A stretch of 64,000 nucleotides of DNA from Aurifilum marmelostoma (taxonomy: Eukaryota; Ascomycota; Sordariomycetes; Diaporthales; Cryphonectriaceae): assembly GCA_027559495.1 (NCBI GenBank), contig JAMXSV010000024.1, forward strand, positions 1,426,001 through 1,490,000, given 5' to 3'. Of this stretch, positions 36,136-47,249 are shown piece by piece. Every line of letters starts with the position of its first letter. Position 1 is the first letter of the stretch. A program made the position numbers and the translations under genes. A model generated the notes under the pieces. That model did no database searches. It had not been told where the DNA came from and saw nothing but the letters and a program-made list of their open reading frames with translations.

Positions 36136-36237
36136 ATGTCTTCGTACGCACTGTCGACGTCCTATGTCGGACAGTCCCTCATAGATGGGTTTAATTTTGT
36201 GAGCATTGCAGACCCAACCGATGGTTTCGTGGCGTAA

Positions 36238-36268
<31 letters not shown>

Positions 36269-37289
36269 TCGTATTTGATTATTCCCCATGCATGTTTGCC
36301 CTGTCTCAGCTTTTCCTCCAACCTTCCCGAGTTGATCAGAACAAATGTCTCACATGTAACAACCAAAAAAAAAAAACAGATACCAGAACTACAACGACGC
36401 CGTGGCAGCCGGCCTCGTCTCGGTTGACGACACCACCCAGGCCGTCACCCTGAGCGTCGACACCACAAACACCTATAACCCCAACCGCAGCCAGGGCGGT
36501 CGCCCGAGCGTCCGCCTCGAGAGCTTTGCCGCCTTCAACGAGGGCCTGGTCATCGGTGACTTTGCTCATATGCCGGGGTCTGTCTGTGGTGGATGGCCTG
36601 CTTGTATGTCTTGCCCGAGAGTCTCCTCGTATATATATATATATATATATCTCTCTCTTCATGTGCCGGCCTATGTGTGAACAAAGTATTGGAAAACTGA
36701 CGAGGTTACTCTCTCTTTTGTGTGGTGTTTTAGTCTGGATGTATGGACCCAACTGGCCAAATGATGGCGAGGTCGACATAATAGAAGGTGCCAATATGGC
36801 ATATACCAACTTGATGTCGGCACACACGTGAGACCCCCCCCTCCCCAAACCATCTCTCCCTCTCCTCTCCTTCTTGTCTCTGCCAGTATTCTGTACCTTT
36901 TTACATCCTTTTCTCATACGCATTTACCTGACATTTCTTGTAACACAGGAGCGCAAACTGTCTCCTGCCCTCCACTGGCGACTTCAGCGGCACCCAGGAG
37001 ATCACAGACTGCAGCAACCCCGACGGGTGCAACTACATCCCGCCCGCGACCGACACCTCCAGCTACGGCGACGACTTCAACGCCGTCGGCGGCGGCGTCT
37101 ATGCCCTCGAGTGGACCTCCGACATCATCCGGATCTGGCACTTTGCCCGCAGCGCTATCCCCCAGGACATCATCGACCAGCAGCCCAACCCCAGCGGCTG
37201 GGGCACGCCCGAGGCCCTGTTTGGTACCGACTCTTGTGATGTCAGCACGCACTTTGCCAACATGAGCATCGTGCTCAACATTGTAAGTC

Positions 37290-37344
<55 letters not shown>

Positions 37345-38770
37345 GCCCATGATCCCCCTTCGGTCTTTGTGTGTGTCTGTATCGAAACCCCGTTGGCCAG
37401 ATACTGCCCACCCACACACACACAAAAAAAAAAAACAAAAAAACAATGGCTGATCAGTATTTTCTCTTCTTTCAGGATTTCTGTGGCAACTACGGAGATG
37501 CCCTCTGGGCTTCTGGATCGTGTAGCAGCTATGCTCCCACCTGCGAGGACTTTGTTGGAAACAATCCATCCGCCTTGACGGACTTGTGAGCATATAAAGT
37601 CCCTTCCTACAAGCTCATAAAAGACAGCTGCTAACCTTTCCCCCTTCTTTCTTTCTTAAAAACAGGTATTGGGAGGTCAATTATATCGACTTCTACAGCC
37701 TGTCTGCCACGACAACGAGCCTGCTCAGCATGAGCACAGAAAGCTCTGTGCCTGTGAACGGCTCTGTAACTCGTGGACCGTCCATCAGACGCTCGACTAC
37801 TGCTCCTTCTGTTTCCGCCACGCCCACACCGGCAGCTTCCACGACCGGCACCGCTGCTTCGTCCTCGGCTCCGTCGCCAGTAGATAGCATCGTGCCTAGG
37901 CATAACCCGGCCACCATCGGAGCCTTCACGTATCTGGGTTGCTTCACCTCCGGCACGGGCTTTAGCACTTTCGACCTGGCTGGTACTGATCCGGCGTTGA
38001 CCCTGGAGGAGTGTACCACGCTCTGCGCAGGAAGCACATATGCTGGTGCTATAGACCAGTGAGTGTTCTTCTTTCTTGCTCCGCTGTCTCAGGGGCACGC
38101 GAGCTGACGAGCTAACCTTCCCACCACAAAAAGGACATGCTACTGTGCCAACGCCCTGGATGCAACCACTTTCGCGGTGGCCGATCGCCTGGAATGCGAC
38201 CACCCGTGTCCCGGCGACGATGACGAGTACTGCGGTGGGATCCTCGGCAGCCCGCTGCTCTCGTCGCGTGTCGCCCTGTCCAGGGACACACTGCTGACCA
38301 TGTATGGCAATATCCATGGCGCCAACTCGACCACCCCCAAGCCCGCCCCGGCACTCGGCAGGAAGGGCTCGACTATCAGCGCGACCGTTACGCAGACAAT
38401 CACGTCCACCCTTACCTACGTCACCGTGTGCAGCACCAATCCCGCCCAGCTCGAGACCCTCACGTACTGCAGCACCATCACAGTCTGCCCAACAGCGACT
38501 GAGGCCAACATTATCCCTCTGGCGACGCTTACGCAGACCTGCGATCGATGTGGGCACAAGGGGGAGTCGATAGTGACATTGACGGTGCCAAAGGTGTTTG
38601 ATCCGACACTGACCGTAAATGTGACGGCCGCCACGGGCGCGTATAGGAAACCCAAGGCTACAGCCAGCCCATTCACTGCTGGTGCTGCTGTTGCTGATCC
38701 TGACGGTGTGAGCCTTTTGGCGGTACTAATGGCAGCAGCAGCAGCTGCTGCAGGGGCATTCTTCGTTTGA
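36136..38770 (+). CDS. GH16 beta-glucanase-type protein with WSC domain and GPI-like tail
   Basis: Seven exons: 36136..36233, 36380..36603, 36734..36827, 36949..37282, 37476..37585, 37666..38058, 38134..38770; 629 aa; phases agree throughout. The catalytic GH16 domain occupies about residues 8-295: the acid/base motif ExDxxE is seen in NDGEVDIIEG, with YGPNWP before it. A Ser/Thr linker, then a WSC domain (about residues 375-480, YLGCFTSGTGFS, CYCANAL, CPGDDDEYCGG) that binds wall polysaccharide. A Ser/Thr-rich stretch and a hydrophobic end (LLAVLMAAAAAAAGAFFV) suggest a GPI anchor. GH16 fungal enzymes cut or rearrange beta-1,3/1,4-glucan at the wall. The model starts at MSSYALSTSYVGQS, which looks like a mature N-terminus; no signal peptide is encoded in frame, so a first exon may be missing. 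Exon 7 uses an AAG acceptor. Confidence 0.88.
36242..36268. repeat. (TA)n microsatellite in GH16 intron 1
   Basis: About 13 TA units lie close to the intron donor at 36234. Confidence 0.9.
36630..36651. repeat. (TA)n microsatellite in GH16 intron 2
   Basis: About 10-11 TA units followed by a short CT run, inside the 130-bp intron 36604..36733. Confidence 0.9.
37291..37342 (+). repeat. A52 homopolymer in GH16 intron 4
   Basis: A 52-base run of A begins eight bases after the donor site of a 193-bp intron. A second A-rich stretch (37425..37443) lies in the same intron. The exact length is unreliable in any assembly. Confidence 0.9.
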
Positions 38771-38941
38771 ATGATTTAGTTTCTCTCATTTCGTGGAAAT
38801 AATTTGCATGGTTCTTGAATGAATATCCTTTCTTTCTCTGCCCTCTTTAGGCTGCTGTCTGGTTCTTTCCCCTTGGTGTTCCGCCGTGACAATAAGCTAG
38901 AGATGAGATAAGAGAAGAGACGCAAGGCGATGAGGCTCGAA

Positions 38942-39925
38942 TCATATCGTCACAACCTGAGCAGCGTTCTTCCTCTGAAGCCTGCCCGTGTTGCCTTTCA
39001 TACAGCCTGCGTTTACCATAAGGCTCGCGCTGTTAGATCCAGGACCAAGCATGAGATATTTGAAGAGGATCGCATTCAGGCCGTAATAGATGACCTTGGC
39101 AGCGCTGATCCAGTCGCGATTTGGGAAAAAGTCCAAGACAGGCCCTCGAGGCGTCGTGGACATGAAGGTCTCGTACGCCCTCTGACACTCGTCAAAGTAG
39201 ACGCTCTCCTGGCCGCGGCCCCAGTGGACATGGCCGAATACATGCAGCTTAGGTTTCACTCTCCATACCTCACCAAGGAGGCCAGGACAACCCAGGCCCA
39301 GATCTCGATGCCATCGTGGAGGCGTGTGAGTAACCAGGACGTCGCTGTCTATGGGGATCCGGCCTGGCCAGGGGTTGATTTGGGGCGGGTACTGGAAGGC
39401 AAACTCGTCCCCTCCACAGGCAGGAAGGTCGGCAGCACCGTAGATGTTAAGTCTTCTCCCGTCCGCAAAGTCCAGCGCGACAGAGCTGTTCTGCAAGTAG
39501 TGCAAACCCTTGAAGTCAACCCGCCTCCCGCCCACCTTATCCTCCGGCCTTCGAGACCTCACATCAAACCAGCTGTCATGGTTCCCAGCGATGACGACCT
39601 TGTAACGGTGAGGCAACGAGTCCAACCAGTCGATCTGCTTCTGGATATCCTCAACAGTGCCGGCGTTGGTCAGGTCTCCGGCATGGATCACGAGGTCGCC
39701 GTCTGGCACATTGGGCACAATGAGATCGTGTGTGTCTGACAGACAGACGATCCTGATCGAGCGCTTGTCCTTTGGTGGTCGGAAGGGCCTGCCACGGAGG
39801 AGGATGAGGATGTGATAGATGTGAGCGATGAGGTAATGCAGCGGAGAGCTCAAGAAGTGGTCGAGAAGGGTGGGCGGCTCCCACTTGTCTGGTCGGCGGA
39901 TACTGAGCTTCTGAAGGAGTCCCAT
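38942..39925 (-). CDS. Calcineurin-like metallophosphoesterase (MPPED/239AB-like)
   Basis: Single exon, 327 aa, from the ATG at 39925; the longer open frame upstream has only a TTG. All metal-binding blocks are present in order: CLSDTHD (DxH), HAGDLTNAG (GDxx), AGNHDSW (GNHD), LVTHTPP and FGHVHWG (GHxH). The active site binds two metals and hydrolyses phosphoesters. The arrangement and length fit the small 239AB/MPPED group found widely in fungi, often with unknown substrate. A hydrophobic stretch near the N-terminus (HYLIAHIYHILILL) may be a membrane or hydrophobic helix. It converges with the GH16 gene with only 171 bp between stop codons. Confidence 0.92.
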   Translation of the reverse strand: MGLLQKLSIRRPDKWEPPTLLDHFLSSPLHYLIAHIYHILILLRGRPFRPPKDKRSIRIVCLSDTHDLIVPNVPDGDLVIHAGDLTNAGTVEDIQKQIDWLDSLPHRYKVVIAGNHDSWFDVRSRRPEDKVGGRRVDFKGLHYLQNSSVALDFADGRRLNIYGAADLPACGGDEFAFQYPPQINPWPGRIPIDSDVLVTHTPPRWHRDLGLGCPGLLGEVWRVKPKLHVFGHVHWGRGQESVYFDECQRAYETFMSTTPRGPVLDFFPNRDWISAAKVIYYGLNAILFKYLMLGPGSNSASLMVNAGCMKGNTGRLQRKNAAQVVTI

Positions 39926-42867
39926 CACGGCGGTGATGAGGACTGATTTTCGTTCGATCCAGGAATCCACGTCGAACGCGCCACGGACAGACGGTGAACC
40001 TCTTTGAATCCTCTCTCCACGACGACGTAGGACCAAGTTTTGTGTGCAGGTAGCTGCTCAAGCTCCGCCAACTGTACTGCAATGATGGTGGGGACGAATT
40101 ATCGAGCAGGGGTCACCATTGTACCTGCCACCTTTGTGTACGCACTACATAGTATGTCTTGTATCATAGTAAGCACAGAAGTAGCGACCTGGATATCGCA
40201 CTAGTTTCAGGGTTAGGAGCGAGATGATGACTAAGTTGAGTCTCCTCCGTTTCTCGCAACGAGATGGTCTCTACTTAGTAGTTGGACGGGGATGACGAGG
40301 ATGTTCCGTATTTTCGTACCACAGCAACAGGGAAGCAACATTTGGACCCGTCCTGCCGTCTCCGTAACACAAGCATGATTGGTGGGCAGCTTGGCACCAC
40401 GGCAGATAAGCGTCAGCGCACTGGATGGGCCGCATCTGGTTGCATCAGCTAATCCCTCCTGCAGGACGCCACCCCTGCCGTGCGGAGTACCCGGTACTCG
40501 AAATCGCGTTACTTTTGGGCGTATTCATGGTAGCGCGTAATCTGAGACCAGGGGTATCCTGTACCTGGGGCTTGGTGGTCTTGTGTAAGGCTCATCACTC
40601 TTGTCACTGCAGCTTGCTCATGCGACGCATTGGAGTCATAACTTGGCATGGGCCATCCCTGTTGGTTCTTGGCCCCTCCCCTGGGCAAAGTGTGAGAGGT
40701 CCTGCACCGTCAGTTTCCAAATTTTAAGCCCGAGTCCTCTTGGCACTGCGCCCATCCTCGCGCCCCCCCCCCCCCCCCAAAGGGCTAGGCGTGGTTGGTA
40801 CTGGCACTGGCACTGACAAAAATTTCAAGTCATTTTCCCATCAATTGGACAGGCCAGTGCTGTCTCGCGAGGCATGGGAAATTCGATTCAGCCGGGCTCT
40901 AGATTCGAAGATCTGCCATTTCTCGGCCTTCAAACTTATAGTACGATCATGCTCAATACGCTGATTGAACAGCGAGAGAGCGTAAGCAAGGGTGTGCATC
41001 ACCCTGGAGTCGATCGATTCCGCAGATCTTCGTAGCACACACACAGCCGTGACAGCACAGGCCACCAACAAAAATATGTCGCCATCAGGCTCGGGAACAG
41101 ACCCAGGCCAGGCAGCAGTGGCAGGTGGCACGCTCCCCCTCGCGCCTGGGAAGGGGGGGGGGGGGTCTATTTTTTCACCACCTTACATAGTACAGTAGAC
41201 TCTAGGAAGTCTGCCACCTGCCTTGCTGCCTTTCCCCCTTCCCCTCTCCAATTCCCTCTCTCCCCTCCCTCCTCCCTCTCTCCTCTGTGCCCTGAAATCC
41301 GCATGATCTAGCCTGGTTTCTCCCACCCACGTCAGGTCCGGTCAGGCCAGGCCAGGCCAGTCACAAACAAACCTTATTCACTGCCCACTACTCGAGACTC
41401 GTTTGACCTTCATTAAAACATTTACTATCTATCCATCACAATCTTGCTGCTGGTCACATCGACAACATCAATCATCATCATCAACAACAACATCGTATAT
41501 CCAACTATATCTCTATATCCACTTGCTATCTTACAATACCTCATCATCATCTATATCATCTGCACCGTATCTCTCAGATTCATGGCGTTCCACTTTACTG
41601 CTGCATGCTGACAAGAATGGACCTGGGCGATGTCATCACCACAGGGCGAGCCCCAAACAACAAGTTTCATCGTAAGGAGGGAAAAGAAAAAAGAAGAAAA
41701 AAAAGACAACCTTTCCAACAACTTTTCCTCATCTCCCCTCTTCCACTTTCGCCCCCAGCAACAACCAGCTGAGAGGACGCCGTTTGTTGGGCCAAGAGCT
41801 CATTGCAGTCTCATTGATATGGAGACCTGGTGAGGGCCCCGGGATATGAGCGGGCGTCTCGACTCAAACAGCACTCTACCCTTTGTCACCACCTGCGGTA
41901 CATTGTGGTGCACCCTGGCAGGCATTCTCCCAGCAGGTCCCGGCCCAGCCCTGAAGCCTGGAGGAGAACTAGCGCATAGGCGCCCACAGGTCTCATTGGC
42001 CTTCTGAACCGCACTGGGAACCAGAGGAACCCCCCCCCCTCTCCTCCCCCCCTTCCAAAAGGCGCACCTGCAACTCGCGCGCCCATGCTCCTCCTCCTGC
42101 GGCGCTCTTCCTAGGTTTGGTCAGGTTGGTCTGGTCTTTCTTCGATCTCTCAATCTCCCTGTGTTGTCGCCCCCTCTCGTCCATTCACACTCTTCTTCCT
42201 CTCCCAACCTTCTCTCCCCTTGTCCCTCGACAATCATCTTCCCAGACGCGGCCCAGCCTCTCTCTCCTTTCTTCGAGTTTGCATGAATGACTCGAATTCA
42301 TGCTCTGTCCACACCTTCTCCCTTTTCCGACTCCTTCGACCTTCTTTGTTCCTCGAGGCGCATCTCACGCTCCATCCTCTCTCCTCATCCCGAACCTCCA
42401 AAACCTCGAATCCGCCGTCCTCGTCTCTTGTGCGACGACCTACCGTAAGAAACTTCGTTGAAGGGCGACTCGATCTCAACTGCTTCGATCTCGATCAGGA
42501 CTACAACGACCCTTGGACCACCTCTACCCGTCGTTCCAACCGTCGAGGACACCGTCCAGTCGCGACTCTTCGTTTCAACGGATCGAGTGGTGCTGTACTC
42601 TCGACGCCGGTCTACATACCTCCTTCCAAGATCTTGACTGGCCTAGTCTGGTTTGCGATCGCGTCGCTCGCCTAGTTCTCGTCTCGAGCACGCCCTGTTG
42701 AGTTTGTTTTCGCAGGCAATCACTGCCGGCCATCGATTTTTCGACCGTCCTACACAACCGCAGTCCTCCGCGTCTGGTCGTCCTCCGTCATGCTCTCCAT
42801 AACGCACACATAATCATTCATCCCAATCGATCCGACCTTCACGCCCATCGTGAGGCTCAAAAAGAGT
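39926..42867. other. Divergent region between phosphoesterase and PHD-SET gene
   Basis: Almost 3 kb without a supported full gene. The right half carries CT-rich tracts (41221..41285, 42160..42250) typical of fungal transcription starts and is probably leader of the PHD-SET gene. C and G runs lie at 40763..40778 and 41153..41165. A 130-codon upstream open frame is listed separately. Confidence 0.5.
42283..42675 (+). other. Upstream open frame of 130 codons before the PHD-SET gene
   Basis: An ATG-started open frame ends 192 bp before the PHD-SET start codon. It has no recognised domain and is Ser/Arg/Leu-rich. It may be a uORF in the leader, be removed by splicing, or have no function. Confidence 0.3.
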
Positions 42868-45672
42868 ATGACAGACAACCTGGCACCGTCGTTGACGCCA
42901 CCCGCGCCTCCTTCTCTGACTGTCTATCCTCTCGACAAGCCATCCTCTAAGGACGCGACACTGAAGGTCAAGCCCAAGAAGGAAGAAGACTCCATCCAGT
43001 GCATCTGTGACTTCTCCGGCGATGACGGGAATACAATCTTCTGTGAAGAGTGCAAAACATGGCAGCACATTGCGTGCTATTACCCAGGGCGCGAGACCGA
43101 AGCGCTAGAAGAGGAGTTCCGTCACTCGTGTGCAGATTGCGAACCTCGGGAACTGGACAAGAGAAAAGCCGTCGAGCGGATGATGCATGTGAAACTAGGC
43201 GTTCAGCCCCTCGACCCCGACATACACGACAAGAAGGTCAAGAAACCTCCGTCGAAATCCCACAAGAAAAAGGTCAAACCCACGGATTTACACCTGAACG
43301 GCAACCTGGGTGCAGACGGCCCCAAGCACGGCAGCCCGCCTGATCACCCGCCTGCGAAGAAATCGAGGACTTCCCACAAGTCTAGTCACTCCGTCAGTGC
43401 GCTCGCAGCCAGGCGCAGTCCTTCACACTCGGCACCAAAGACCAACAACCACCACGGCCATCCATTGAGCCCTGCGACAACACCTCCTGATGTCCTTCCC
43501 GACTTTGAATTCTCGGCCTATACACCTCGATTTCTTGCCCGCTACGATGATCCCGTCGAGATTGTCGATACCAATACCATTGCAACCCTCAAGACCACAG
43601 ACCGCATGTCATTATGGTCAAGGCCAGAGGGTGCTGCTATGTTCCGGCAAGATACGAGGGCCGACTTCGACCAAGTCGTGCAAAGGAGAACGCCTTCCCC
43701 ACTCCAGCCTCCGCTACGTGTGGAAAAAAGGGAGCTGCATGTATCCAAAGGTGTAGTACTGTCCATGCCGCGCCTCGTCACGTCGTCGCCTGTCGACCAG
43801 CACGTCCCGATGATTGAATTGAACGGTCTGGTGGGGTTGCAAAAGGACTACTGCGACGACCCAAACAATCGCTACAAGGAACTCAGTGCACCTTTACCTT
43901 TTGTCTTCTTCCCACCAAACATCCCACTCTACATCGACACCAGGAGAGAAGGATCCAATGCCCGCTATGTCCGCCGATCATGTAGGCCGAACGCATCGCT
44001 GCTCACATACCTGTCCGACGACTCCGACTGGCATTTCTGGCTTGTGAGTGACCGGTCCATCAATGCGAACGAGGAAATCACCGTCGGCTGGGACATTTCC
44101 CTTCTACCACCTTACAGGGAACGCCTAGAGCGTCTCCTCCATCTTAGCGACGAAGAGGCCAATGAGCACTCCACCGCCGTTGTGGTCGCAGACATGGACC
44201 AGTCCGAGTACGATGCCCTCTCCCAGTCTATAACCGCCGTGACGATGGAGTACGGAGGGTGTGCGTGTGATCTTGGCACCAATTGTGCCTTTGCCCGCTT
44301 CGACCGTCCATACCACGACAAGTCGCAGCACCGACCGAACGGACCCAAACGCAAGCGAGCAAAGTCGAAGGCGCACACCATCTCCCCGACCAGTACCGGC
44401 CAGGCGACCAATAGCCGGGCGGCCAGCGAAGGCCACCTCGATGAAGCGCCCGATCATGATCACCATTCTTCCGCAGAGTCCTCGCGGAGCAAGCCTCCAA
44501 GTCGGGACAGAACGCCCGCACGACTGGGATCATTCGACACGCTCGGGATCCTGACAGAACCGACCAACCGCGATAAGAGAAAGGTGCAGATAGCCGAGAA
44601 TTTATTTCAGAAGTCGGCACAAGAGGAGCAGCTACCACGAAAGAAGAAGAAGGGCGTCGATACGTCATCAGCACTCTCGAATGCGTCAAGACACAAGAAC
44701 CGTAGCAGCACCAGTCACGCGTCTGAAAAGATCAACGGGACGGATGAGCGTCGCTACGCCGATGCAGGAACCTCTGGTAGCAAGGCCGTCTCGCCACCGA
44801 GCGCTGCATCGCGTGCCTTGGTGGACGTGGCTCCAAATGCCGTGATGCGCCGCCCTTCTGCTGCATCGATCTCGCGTCGTAGCCCGTCGTCCAGTTCGAA
44901 TCCCTACTGCGATGCCGCCGTGCAAACAGAAGCCGTGGCCGTCGGGTTCCCATTCGAGCAGTCAATACAGCCACCTTGCCGACCACAGAGGAGGATCGTT
45001 TCTCTCACAAGGAGGTTGATGCTTCAAAGGCAAACAGTCACAGCAGCCTCGCAGCCAAAGCCAAGCAGTGCGATGGATCTGGACACCCCAGTGACCACAA
45101 AAAGTTCTCAGGGCTCCCCCACGAGTGTGCACAAACCGACGTCCCCGGCATCGCCCACCACTTCGGCTGCTGGAGAGGATACCCCCATGCCGGATGCAGA
45201 CTCCGTCACTAATCCCGACGACACGAGTCTGTCGCACAGCAACGACACCAGGTCAACAAGCACCATCAAGTCCAAGTCGCCGCAGTTGCGTGTTCAGATG
45301 CCTCCTGTCCCTATATTCACAAGCCCTCCCTCCGCCGCGGCAATGTCCACACCTGTCTCTTCTCACGGCTCAATGGTGCACTCGCCTTTCTCCGTCACGA
45401 ATCTTGCGAGTCCTTTCGCGCCTCCAGCAGTCAACGGAGTTACTGCCACTCCAAGCCCTATCAAGAAGAAGATGAGCTTGAGCGAATACAAGAACAAGGC
45501 AAACAAGGCGGCTGCGACCGCAAAGGGACCTGCAGACTCCGCACACCCCTTGAAATCGGCTTCAATTCTGGAAGATACGACCAGGACATACGGCAACCAC
45601 GCGACGACCGCCAATGGCGATCACGAAGCCAAAGACACGTCAAGCCGAGGGGAGCTCACGAGCGCGGAATAG
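42868..45672 (+). CDS. SET3: PHD finger and SET domain protein, SET3-like
   Basis: Single exon, 934 aa, starting at the ATG at 42868. A PHD finger lies at about residues 44-93 with Cys4-His-Cys3 pattern (CICDFSGDD, CEECKTWQHIACYYPG, CADCEPR). A basic Lys-rich linker follows. The SET domain is at about residues 270-410 (GLVGLQKDYC, RRSCRPNASLLTYL, NANEEITVGWDI). The C-terminal half is disordered and Ser/Pro/Thr-rich. Set3-type proteins are the scaffold of the Set3 deacetylase complex; the PHD reads H3K4 methylation and the SET domain is thought to be catalytically inactive. The role is chromatin regulation in the nucleus. The PHD-then-SET order supports the SET3/SET4 group; orthology was not tested by a tree. 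Confidence 0.85.
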   Translation: MTDNLAPSLTPPAPPSLTVYPLDKPSSKDATLKVKPKKEEDSIQCICDFSGDDGNTIFCEECKTWQHIACYYPGRETEALEEEFRHSCADCEPRELDKRKAVERMMHVKLGVQPLDPDIHDKKVKKPPSKSHKKKVKPTDLHLNGNLGADGPKHGSPPDHPPAKKSRTSHKSSHSVSALAARRSPSHSAPKTNNHHGHPLSPATTPPDVLPDFEFSAYTPRFLARYDDPVEIVDTNTIATLKTTDRMSLWSRPEGAAMFRQDTRADFDQVVQRRTPSPLQPPLRVEKRELHVSKGVVLSMPRLVTSSPVDQHVPMIELNGLVGLQKDYCDDPNNRYKELSAPLPFVFFPPNIPLYIDTRREGSNARYVRRSCRPNASLLTYLSDDSDWHFWLVSDRSINANEEITVGWDISLLPPYRERLERLLHLSDEEANEHSTAVVVADMDQSEYDALSQSITAVTMEYGGCACDLGTNCAFARFDRPYHDKSQHRPNGPKRKRAKSKAHTISPTSTGQATNSRAASEGHLDEAPDHDHHSSAESSRSKPPSRDRTPARLGSFDTLGILTEPTNRDKRKVQIAENLFQKSAQEEQLPRKKKKGVDTSSALSNASRHKNRSSTSHASEKINGTDERRYADAGTSGSKAVSPPSAASRALVDVAPNAVMRRPSAASISRRSPSSSSNPYCDAAVQTEAVAVGFPFEQSIQPPCRPQRRIVSLTRRLMLQRQTVTAASQPKPSSAMDLDTPVTTKSSQGSPTSVHKPTSPASPTTSAAGEDTPMPDADSVTNPDDTSLSHSNDTRSTSTIKSKSPQLRVQMPPVPIFTSPPSAAAMSTPVSSHGSMVHSPFSVTNLASPFAPPAVNGVTATPSPIKKKMSLSEYKNKANKAAATAKGPADSAHPLKSASILEDTTRTYGNHATTANGDHEAKDTSSRGELTSAE

Positions 45673-47249
45673 GTCAGAGTGTCGAAGACGGCCTGACTAG
45701 CGACACACAACGTTCCGAAGTACAGGTGGTTCGGCTCGGTTCAGTCTCAACTCGCTTTAGACCCGGTCAATCGATGTCTCTTGACGACATGCATCTCTTC
45801 ATACCTGCACGAGCTCTTTGCGGAGATAGGTCGGCTCTGGCATTTAGAGATGGTGATGAGGCTGTGGCAGACTCCAATTTCCAAAGGCCTCTTGACAATT
45901 CCTTCTATACTTGTAATGCGGTAGTTGGGACGGTTGGTCGACTCGGCAACGCTTTTACTTTGTTATATGTTCAAGCATGGATTTTCTGGCGGTGATGCAA
46001 GAGCTCAAAATGATTCTTTTGTCTTATATATATATGTATCTCTGGGATATTTGGGAGGTTGGGATTCTTTTCTTCTGGGCGGCTGGCACACAGGCGTTCA
46101 TTGGTACAGAACGGGTACAGAACGGGTCACCGCAACGAACGCATCGCACGTGGCCAAGGCCGTCGAGCAACTTCTTTCCTTCCAAAATCTACAGCGACCC
46201 ATCGATGGTCTACTGGCTTGTGGTTCCCCCCCCCCTTTTTTTTTCTTTTCATATTTACCTTTCTCTTATCTTTGAGGTGTGGCGTGACGGACTGGGTCTT
46301 TCTGGAATGAGGCAGATACCGGATTGGGCTGGGCTGGGGGGTTTTATGGGCTCATACGCCTTACGAAGGGTGATGAAGAGATTCCCGGGCCTGCTGGTCC
46401 CACTTTTTTTGTGTTGACAGAAGACAGATGTGGATTGCATCCTAGGTGCAATCCGACGAGAGACCATATTACAACATGGAAAGAGAATAAATCAATCTAG
46501 CCTCCCTGCTTCCCACCTCTTCATCTTTTGCATTATTCTTCCCTCTTCCGAAAGGGTTGGGTGCTTTACGCGTTCCTGGTGAGATGAGACGGTAGACGTC
46601 CAAATTAATTACATGCTATGGTGGATGTCTACACGATACTGTTCACGTTAGATGAATTAGTTGGGGGGGGGGGGGGTTCACGATGAAGTCGTACAAGAGT
46701 CCCAAAGCATATGCAGAGCTGTCTGTGAAAACTATGTATACTCAGGACTCTCTTCTCGGTTGTCTAGAAAGAGTTCTTGTATCGTATTGATACATCACTG
46801 CCAGACTTGTTCTTCGATATGTACAGGGTATCAAGTCGAACCCATCACAAACAACTGCCGCCAATGCGAGAAAGAAAGAAAGCAAATCTGTTGTGCAAAC
46901 AATGCCGCCGAGTGGTATCTTTCCCTGCTCCTCTCCCTTGTTGTATTGCCAGAACGCCAGCCAAATCAAGAGAAAACAACAACCAGACATGCCGGGAATA
47001 TGAGGCCCTCCTCTGTGTTCGCCGGACTTATATGCGTTGACAAGGACAAAAAAAATGCCACGTAATGAGGAAATTTCCAACGTTGTTGTCTGCCACGGTT
47101 CTGTAGATCAAACGCCGCCTCGCGCCCAAACAAGCATGCAGACACGATGCAGAACACTGCTCCCGTGGTGAGATATTCCATGGGCGAGTGTTGAGAGAAA
47201 GAAAAACCACAAGTCCCCTCGTTCATGACTGCCCTTGGACGTCGTTGAC
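45673..47249. other. Convergent 3' flanks of PHD-SET gene and ALG7
   Basis: 3' sequence of two convergent genes, with C/T runs at about 46217..46246 and a G-run at 46662..46675. No supported gene is seen; the longest open frames lack ATG starts or domains. Confidence 0.5.

Noticed and set aside
46661..47065. 134-codon plus-strand open frame between the PHD-SET gene and ALG7
   Set aside because: It begins at TTG after a G-run, has no ATG start and no recognisable domain, and lies in convergent 3' flanks.
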